From assembly GCA_014529385.2 (NCBI GenBank), contig CM043952.1:57372619-57436618 (forward strand): 64,000 nucleotides of DNA, given 5' to 3'. The first letter of the stretch is position 1. Each line of letters begins with the position of its first letter. The notes under the pieces were generated by a model. That model was not told the origin of the DNA and did not search any database. It saw nothing but the letters and a program-made list of their open reading frames with translations. Of this stretch, positions 56,795 through 64,000 are shown in pieces. The DNA comes from Adiantum capillus-veneris. Its lineage: Eukaryota; Streptophyta; Polypodiopsida; Polypodiales; Pteridaceae. A program made the translations under genes and the position numbers.

Positions 56795-58352
56795 TGTAAG
56801 GTCTCTGACCCCGATCAAAAGGAACACCCTTGTACCATGAAATAATCATAATGGAATAAGTTACTATTTTTAGCAGTTTTCCAGATTCTGTCAGTGCCAT
56901 GATGTTTAGAATGTTATAAAGCTTCAAAATCTGAATTAAAATTATTTTTGTGAAAAATTTCTAAAAATAGTAAGTTTTTGGTCACCCGACCCGTCCAGTC
57001 TCGACCGTCTCGAAAATCTGCACCCATACCCCGAATTTGAAAAAAATGCATTTTTGGACCCTGGGGGCTGCTAAATATGGCAGGTACTCGGGCCAGTACG
57101 CCTTAGTTAGAGCTTCGTATGGAAATTTACGGCATCAAAATCCGATTCGTATGACCCGTTTTAGCCTAGAACCAAATTTCCTAAAAATTCTCCGGGAGGC
57201 ACCGGGGGCCCGGGACTGTGTGGGAACAGGTCCCAGGCCACTCCAGATCAGCTTTAGCAGCTAGGGGGCGCCCTCTTGCTTTGTGGGAGTCTTGGGAAAG
57301 TTGCCAAGCCTGCAACTTAGTCTCAGAACCAGTTGACCAAGCCAACCTGACACTTGGTGGGCAGAGAACTGGACTTGCCATGCTTAACTGGAGAAGCTCC
57401 CAGATGCATTTAGCAACCCAGATCGATTTTCAGCCTGTAGGAGCCTATTTAAAGACTTGCACACACACACACACACACACACACACTTATGATCACACAC
57501 ACACACAGTGCATACACACACACCCATATACATTGGGGAGGTGCTGCCGAATCACACACCTATTGAAGAAGAAGCTAGGAGGGAGGTGCTGCCGAATTTT
57601 CATCTCAAGAAGCTCGATTAGATCAGAAAATCGAGAAGATTACCAGCTCTTAATCACGGTAACGACAGTTTAATTAATGCCATATGAAAATCCCTTTCTC
57701 TACCATCAAAATTTCTCGTACATTATGCCTATTCCTAGCCGAAAATCTCTATGACTACTCTCTAAATTCTCCTTATTCGTACTCTATTATGTAATCATCA
57801 TTCCATAGCTGAATTATCAGCCATTCTTCACTCTCGATTAATGATTAGAGCATAATTATCAGAATCTTCTCTCTCTCTAGATAGCATAGTAATTAATCGG
57901 TAAGCTAGTATTTGTGCAGATTGAAGAGAATCACTATTGTAATCACTCATTAACATTGTAGCTTAATTGAATTCATTTCTCTTATGCATTAAGACGTAAT
58001 TAAGGAGAAATTAATCCGTCAATAAGTCTCTAAGAATTGGTTTTTCCTCACACATATGCATAGGGTAAATCTGCATCATCTAATTGCTAGGAAATAGTTT
58101 AATCATACTTAATCCAATTCTCTGGTAATTCCAATAGTGAAATCCTAATTATTCTTGATCATGTAAGCCGAATAATTATCTTAGAGCCGGTTCCCATAGG
58201 ATTATGTGCCATCCTTAATGATTGCTTTATGAAAGAAATCTAGACTCTCATATAGGAGGGATTAATTGATGTCACTAATCTACCCATTGGACTGTTATGA
58301 TGCTTGTGAACCTTAGCTCTTTCTCCAAGCTAATCATTTAAAGTAGTGAGAA
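56795..58352 (+). repeat. Possible 5' LTR or leader of right-hand Ty3 element
   Basis: The segment starts TGTAAGGTCTCTGACC directly after PPR sequence and has the composition of a plant Ty3 LTR. It contains a TATA-like tatttaaa (57447-57454), CA tracts (57460-57510) and two gggaggtgctgccgaa units (57536 and 57581). An AT-rich stretch follows to 58352. No second copy and no primer-binding site confirming the LTR boundary are inside the window, so this is a weak call. Confidence 0.35.
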
Positions 58353-58493
58353 ATGGCCCCGGTTAAGAGGACGCGCTTCGGTGGTGCCCATGATCGCGAG
58401 GCAGGAACGAGCAATGTCAACGAGAAGGGGAAGGCTCCCATGGAGGAACAAATACCGGCCATCTCACGGGCCACCGATGAAGAAGTGGAAGAG
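58353..58493 (+). CDS. Gag N-terminal exon candidate
   Basis: ATG at 58353 opens MAPVKRTRFGGAHDREAGTS and continues through KGKAPMEEQIPAIS to the acidic RATDEEVEE, followed by gtagat, a plausible GT splice donor. The frame continues only nine more codons. Gag sequence resumes at 60409 without an in-frame start and directly after tgtag, a possible AG acceptor. Joining the two keeps the frame (both boundaries in phase 0). Whether this is a real intron, or two fragments separated by later insertion, is open. Confidence 0.4.
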
Positions 58494-58784
58494 GTAGATC
58501 ATATTTTTATTCAAGTTGTGTAAATTAACATTGCATACGCTAGCTAGGAATGCTCATATCCCCAAACATGTTGGAGAAATCCGACGGAAACCTCGGCATT
58601 GAAATCATTGTACATTAAGTTCTAAAGTAGGAAGGTAATGTTTGATGGGTATGTTGTTTGCAATAGGAAAGAATGTATGCTAGGAAAAATTTAGCTCGGC
58701 ATGTTCATTTTATTTCCAATGTTGAATCAGTCCTGACCCCTCTACTGATCACAGGGGGCAGAGTTCCTCGTTAGGGCTCTTGAA

Positions 58785-58903
58785 TCCACGACTTGCTTTT
58801 TATGCGGTGGATACCCACGACTTGCTTTCTATGCGGTGGGAACCCACGTCTTGCTTTCTATGCGGTGGGAGTGTCCATGATGTGCTTTCTATGCGGTGGA
58901 CAT
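58785..58903. repeat. Four units of about 30 bp
   Basis: Units beginning ccacgacttgcttt or a close variant and ending tatgcggtgg occur at 58785, 58814, 58843 and 58874. They lie just before a purine-rich tract (ggaggggggga) and an LTR start. Confidence 0.85.
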
Positions 58904-58963
58904 ACCTAGTTGTATGGGCAGCTAGGCGACAACGGGAGGAGTGAACTCTCGCTGGAGGGGGGA

Positions 58964-59570
58964 TGTTGTACCTCCAGAACATTGGAACTTTTATGAATAA
59001 GTTTGAGTAGAATTTTTACTAGAATTCTGTCTTGGTGTTGTTTGCAATACTGGTTGAAGGGCTGTTTTAACGAACCATGTGATTCGGAATTATACAAGGA
59101 ATATCTATGTTGAACAACCTTGTGGTAGTAATTAGGTCACACGAGGAAGTGTGAGTGTGGGGGTGGAAAGTGGGGGCTTGGCTCGGGTTGCCAATGCCTA
59201 CGAGATGGGTGGTCCCGATTGGTTGGGAACTCTCTGTCCCCATTGTGCTTACTTCGATATTAGTATTACTCATTGCCCCTAGAGCGGCGAATCCTCGAGA
59301 GTGCGTGCCTCTGAAACATGGGGAAAAAGGCACTCGAGGTTTCTCTCCTCTTGGAAGGTGGGTCTTAGGATCGCTAGATAGTTAAGTACGCTTCCCCTGC
59401 AAGGTGGAGCTAGATCTCGTTGCTAGTAGGCTCGATCTCGACTCACTTTGTGATGAGAGATCGTCCGCTAGTTGAACCCTGAACCATTTTGTTTGCTTCC
59501 GCTATAGATGTAGTGGCCACCATGTTTACCATCAGATCCGTTGTTGATTCGACGGGGTGGGGACCTCACA
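58964..59570 (+). repeat. Candidate LTR of right-hand Ty3 element
   Basis: About 607 bp, TG to CA, with ggaggggggga immediately upstream and a primer-binding site two bases downstream. The paired LTR would lie beyond 64000. Confidence 0.6.
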
Positions 59571-59572
59571 CC

Positions 59573-59585
59573 TGGTATCAGAGCC
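59573..59585 (+). other. Primer-binding site
   Basis: TGGTATCAGAGCC, the initiator-Met tRNA complement, two bases after the LTR end. Confidence 0.85.
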
Positions 59586-59684
59586 TAGGTTAGGCTGGGA
59601 AAATAAAGTCGTATTGTTTGAACATTTAAAAGGAACTGAAAGTATATAGGTAGTTGATCCGAATTCCTTGCATTGGTGTTGCAG

Positions 59685-60188
59685 GAAGACCCCGTGCTCG
59701 AATATCGGAAGTTCCAAGTGTTTGAGCTTATTTATGAGTAAGCTCGAAGATCCCCAGTTTACCAGTTCAGGCGAGATGTCATGGAGATACTGTTGAAGGC
59801 TTATACGCCACACTCCACTCGCATTGACAAAGGATGGGAACTTGATTGGACATTTCCAGGAGGGGTTTACTACATCAATGCTCGGAAGCTAGGGTGCCTG
59901 GCTACCGACTTGAAGAAGATACGTTGGGGAGAAGAGTTGAGAGTGATAGAGATATTCTACTTGGTGCCCACACGATTAGACCAGACTGTTTCGGGCAACT
60001 CCAACCAAACCATCAACAACTGGCTCTTGGAGAAGGTCACCAATGTGATTCCGGCAAACCGAGTCAAGACCTTTGGATTACTGAAAGCGGAACTCCGGCC
60101 CGATATCTTAGTTTATTATCCCCTCAAGAATGTGTATAAGAACTATTACACGAATGAAGTAGTGCATCATGTCAATACCATCTCCTAG
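59685..60188 (+). CDS. Extra reading frame between primer-binding site and gag, unrecognised
   Basis: From an acceptor-like gttgcag at 59678-59684 a frame reads EDPVLEYRKFQVFELIYE, then one TAA (59739-59741), then ARRSPVYQFRRDV and on through the ATG at 59781 to TAG at 60186. The ATG-started part is 135 codons and contains GWELDWTFPGGVYYI, KKIRWGEELRVIEIFYLV and NQTINNWLLEKVTNVIPANR. It is globular-looking, with mixed hydrophobic and charged residues, and matches no domain I know. It is followed by aataaatttcc and aataaagtgc (60270-60291), which look like polyadenylation signals. It could be an additional frame of the element or a captured host exon. Confidence 0.45.
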
Positions 60189-60408
60189 ACATATGTTATA
60201 CGCAATCCATAAAGCCATGTAATAAGTTGATCATCAGTTATCCAGAAATCCTTGAGGAGTTTTGATTGTAATAAATTTCCATCAATAAAGTGCTTTTTGT
60301 CTCTGAATCTCTGTCTCTTGATAAAGTGGAATTTTGAATTTTATTAAAGTCTCGTGTCTATCTTGAAATTCAAGTAATGGTATCAAGAATTTCGTATAAC
60401 CCATGTAG

Positions 60409-61614
60409 GTACCGCCTGTTGCTCTGTACTCGGCAGCGCAAGAGAAGAAGCTTCTCCTCAAACAAGCCCAACCTCCGATCTTTAAGGACGAGGGGGCAAA
60501 TGTGGAGAGAGATGCGGAAGTATGGATGGAAGCCATGGACAATTACTTTGAAGCTGCGGGAACCCAACTCGTAAATCAGACCATGCTTGCGATGTTTCGC
60601 TTGACTGGCGATGCCAAGATATGATGGAAGCAACATTGCAGAGACCTGGACATTAAAGGATCTTCCCAGTCCTGGGAAGACATCAAAGCTGCAATAATGG
60701 GACGTTATTTACCACCTGCCTATAGGACCTTGAGAATGAATGAATTCTTTTCACTTCGGCAGCTAAATTCAATTGTCAAAGAATACTATGCAAAGTTTGT
60801 CACTCTTCGGAGATATGCTCCTAAGATGACCTTGGAACAACAGGTGTCAAGGTTCTGTCAAGGACTAATCGATCCCTTGAACACTCGACTGGAGGCTCTC
60901 AGGCCGTCAACACTTCAGGATGCCTTGTTGAGGGCTAAACCTCTAGCTCTCTAAGTACAAAAGGCTAATCAGAATAGGAGGAATCATTGGGCAAAGAGGG
61001 CAAGGAACACTGCTTGGGACAACAGACCAGCCAACCAAACCTATAACCAGCGCCCTACTGTGGCTACCACCCCAACCATGGAGTTCCCTGATATTCGATG
61101 CTATGGTTGCGGCGAGCATGGACATTACAGATCCAATTGCCCCAGGAACATTCATGCAACCAACGCCAATGCCATACCCTTGAATACCCGTGGGCGTGGC
61201 CAAGCTAATGGAAGAGGAGGACGCGGAAGAATGAACAGAGGGCGTGGACGTGGAGCTACTGCCAGAGTGAATGCCGCAGTGGTACAACCAACTGTGGGTG
61301 ATGAAGCAGTGGAGAGAGCAACCCTACATGCTGCAATTGACAATCCCAATGGTTGCGAGCAATACGCAGTCATTCATACGCCAGGATCTCTCAGAGGTGA
61401 ACAAGTTAACTTCCTTATAGATTGTGGCAGTACTCTTTCATTTCTTTCACCCAGATGCATGAGAAAGCTTAAGCTAGATAAGTATCCGTCAAGCAAGCTA
61501 GTTGTCGAGTTAGCAAACGGCAAGGAGGTAGCATCTCAACACTCTGCAGGCAAAATTGACTTTGATTTAGGGGGACACCCAACTTCTGCCGAATTTCAAA
61601 CCCTACCCTTATGA
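60409..61614 (+). pseudogene. Ty3 gag and protease start, with nonsense codons
   Basis: The frame opens without ATG (VPPVALYSAAQEKKLLL) and continues IFKDEGANVERDAEVWMEAMDN, GRYLPPAYRTLRMNEFFSL and ITRLE-type capsid sequence, then a CCHC zinc knuckle CYGCGEHGHYRSNC near 61100, a Gly/Arg-rich region (GRGGRGRMNRGRGRG) and a protease motif FLIDCGSTLSFLS (Cys in place of Ser/Thr). In-frame stops are at 60622, 60952 and 61612. There are no frameshifts. Confidence 0.85.
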
Positions 61615-64000
61615 TTCTTTGATGGGATACTAGGGATGGACTGGTTAAAGCAAAATAAGGCCCATATCCATTGTGCACAAGGAAACTTTACATTTACAGA
61701 TAACTTGGGAAATGAAGCCTTAATCCAGGGGGAAAATGGGAGACCTAAGGCTATTCTAGTTAAGGCCAGCAGACTCTTGAAGGGACTAAGGAAGGGACAG
61801 CAAATATATGCAGTTAAACTCAATAAGGTGGACCAATCAGATACCTCACTTCGACCAGACTGGCTGAGGGAGTATGATGACGTATTCCCCGAAGACCTTA
61901 CGAATCTTCCACCACACAGAGAGGTAGATCATGAGATTGAGACTATCCTTGGGTCTGAACCTATCTCAAAAAGACCTTATAAAATGTCACTTCCGGAGGC
62001 CATCGAACTCAAAGAACAACTTAGGCAACTCATTGAGCAAGGATTCATTCGACCCAGTACTTCTCCTTGGGGTGCTCCAGTTCTTTTTCAGAAGAAGAAG
62101 GATGGGACCTTAAGGCTATGCATAGACTACCGTGGGCTGAATCATGTAACTGTCAAGAACAAGTATCCAATTCCAAGGATCGACGAACTCTTAGACAAGC
62201 TCCACGGCGCCAAAATATTTACAAAGATTGATCTAAGGTCAGGATATTACCAAATCAGGATCAAGGAATCAGATATTCCGAAGACAGCTTTCAATACTAG
62301 GTATGGGCACTACGAATTCACAGTAATGTCTTTTGGTCTAACAAATGCTCCTGCAAGCTTCAATCGACTCATGCAGGATATTTTCAAACCTTACCTGGAC
62401 GACTTTGTCTTGGTTTTCTTTGATGACATTCTAGTCTATTCTAAGAATGAAGCAGACCATAAGGAACATGTTCGCAAAGTACTTGATCTCCTTCGAGAAC
62501 ACCAGCTTTACGCTAAAGAGAGCAAGTGCACTTTTTGCTCACCAAAGGTCAACTATCTTGGATTTGTCATTTCGGCTGACGGGATTTCAGTGGACCCAGA
62601 CAAAGTCAAGGACATCGTTGGCTAGCCTCAACCATCCACTGTCAGCGAAGTAAGGGGATTTCTTGGAATAACGGGATGGTACAGGATTTTTGTCAAGGAT
62701 TATGCACGTATTGCTGCACCTTTGACGGAACTCATGAAGAAAGGAATGAGGATCGATTGGAAGACCGAGCACGAATCTAGTTTTGCTAAGCTAAAGGAAT
62801 TCTTGGTCTCAGCTCCTATTTTAAAGCTTCCAGATTTCAGTAAGGAATTTGAAGTAGCGACCGACGCTAGCAAATTCGCTCTAGGCGGAGTTCTTACTCA
62901 AGAAGGAAGACCGGTGGCATATACTTCGCGAAAGCTGAGGGATCATGAGAAGAATTATCCCACTCATGATCTGGAACTTTTAGCAGTTGTACATGCACTG
63001 AAGTTATGGAGACATTATCTTCTTGGACGCAAGTTTCAGTTGGTTACAGACCACAAGAGTTTAAAGTGGATTTTTACTCAACCCATTCTCAATATGCGAC
63101 AACGGCGATGGATAGAGCTATTACAGGAATATGACTTTGACATAAAGTATAGACCAGGGAAGGAAAACGCAGTTGCAGATGGTCTTAGCCGAAAATCGTT
63201 TCTCGGAGCTATCTCTATTCCAAATAACCCTATCTGGGATAGAATCAAAGAAGCATCCTTCGAAGATCCAGAGTACCAACGTATGGCTTCATTAGTCCAG
63301 CAGAATAAGATGCCTGAAGCTAAAGATTACTCTCTTATGGGAGGATGTCTTTACTACAGACATAGACTCTGTGTACCCACAGACCCAGCTTTAAAGAAGG
63401 CCATTCTATATGAGGCACACGATAGCCCTACATCCGGACACCCAGGCTATGCTAAAACTCTTCACGCCGTCAGAAGGAGTTATTTCTGGTCTGGAATGAA
63501 AGGAGAAATACTTCGCTATGTGAGACAATGTCTTTCTTGTCAACGGATAAAGGCCGAAAGGATCAAATTACCAGGGAAACTTCAACCTCTTGACATACCC
63601 CAGATGAAGTGGTAATGCATCAGTATGGATTTTGTTACAGGGTTACCTTCTACAGGAGGTTATGATTCTGTTTTCGTGGTTGTGGACATGCTCACAAAAG
63701 TGGCTCATCTAATACCCATAAAGACAACCTTTACTGCTTCAGATATTAGTCGGGTATTCATCAAGGATATTTTCAGGCTACATGGTCTACCCAAGCGTAT
63801 TGTCAGTGATAGAGATGCCAAGTTTACATCAAAATTTTGGACTTCTCTTTTCCAATCTATTGGGTCACAATTAGCTTTCAGTACAGCATACCATCCACAA
63901 ACAGATGGGCAAACCGAAAGAGTTAATCAAGTCATTGAGGACATTCTCAGAGCCTATTGTTCGCAAGAACCAAAGAAGTGGTTACAATATCTACCTTTGG
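61615..64000 (+). pseudogene. Ty3 pol: RT, RNase H, integrase, continuing past the edge
   Basis: In the same frame as gag. RT has [46 protein letters not shown] and [12 protein letters not shown]. RNase H has VATDASKFALGGVL, HDLELLAVVHALKLW and LVTDHKSLKWI. The integrase zinc module is HDSPTSGHPGY with CLSCQRIK, and its core has SMDFVTGLPS, IVSDRDAKFTS and YHPQTDGQTERVN (Asp, Asp, Glu). Two stops, at 62623 and 63613, interrupt it; both sides are in the same frame. The frame is open at 64000. Confidence 0.92.

Larger units (their letters stand above)
58964..64000 (+). mobile_element. Ty3 retrotransposon, extending beyond the right edge
   Basis: A candidate 5' LTR (58964-59570, TGTTGTACCT to ACCTCACA) is followed after two bases by the initiator-Met primer-binding site TGGTATCAGAGCC. 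Downstream come an unrecognised frame (59685-60188), then gag, protease, RT, RNase H and integrase in one frame to the edge. The 3' LTR is outside the window, so the boundary at 58964 is unproved. The purine tract just before 58964 is odd for a 5' end (see findings). Confidence 0.75.

Noticed and set aside
60282-60636. Minus-strand frames across the gag start
   Set aside because: They are shadows of the plus-strand gag frame that carries clear capsid sequence.

Overview
This window is nuclear DNA from a land plant. It is dominated by nested LTR retrotransposons, with one clear host gene (a single-exon mTERF-family protein) and a decayed PPR gene cluster. The kind of degenerate PPR repeats (cysteine-containing repeats with short motifs such as DMYAKCGAL and ITYACILKAC), the long TG/CA and GA microsatellites and the mixture of copia and Ty3 elements suggest a large-genome vascular plant, perhaps a fern. 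That assignment is an inference, because no organellar or ribosomal marker is present.

Layout, left to right. 1-205 holds the start of a minus-strand reading frame that runs off the edge; 206-3565 has no recognisable gene. 3566-19305 is an old minus-strand Ty3 element of Tat/Athila type. A copia element (3739-9108, target-site duplication agatc) sits inside its left LTR, and a coding-free LTR element (13467-16447) sits inside its body. 19306-20746 is intergenic and carries a TG/poly-G microsatellite, a possible tRNA-derived SINE and a palindromic tandem repeat. 20747-35351 is a minus-strand chromodomain-type Ty3 element with a perfect ATAAA target-site duplication. Its left LTR is split by a young, nearly intact copia element (21443-27160) whose pol reading frame of 1218 codons is uninterrupted. 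36046-42030 is a third, minus-strand copia element with an internal 436-bp tandem duplication.

42031-44640 holds the mTERF gene (42696-44273) with its upstream repeats. 44641-47690 is a tandem array of broken PPR repeats on the plus strand. The PPR array is interrupted by a decayed Ty3 element (47691-54508) and then by a solo LTR (54559-56220) of the same family as the 20747-35351 element, and PPR fragments resume to about 56794. From about 56795 to the right edge is a plus-strand Ty3 region. It has an LTR-like leader, a split or spliced gag N-terminus, an extra unrecognised reading frame (59685-60188) with its own polyadenylation-like signals, and one gag-pol frame broken only by point nonsense codons. 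That element continues beyond the window.

The order of events can be read from the nesting: host PPR/mTERF region and Ty3 elements first, copia elements later. The least explained part is 58353-60410, where a gag N-terminus, an LTR with primer-binding site and an unknown reading frame are interleaved upstream of gag-pol.
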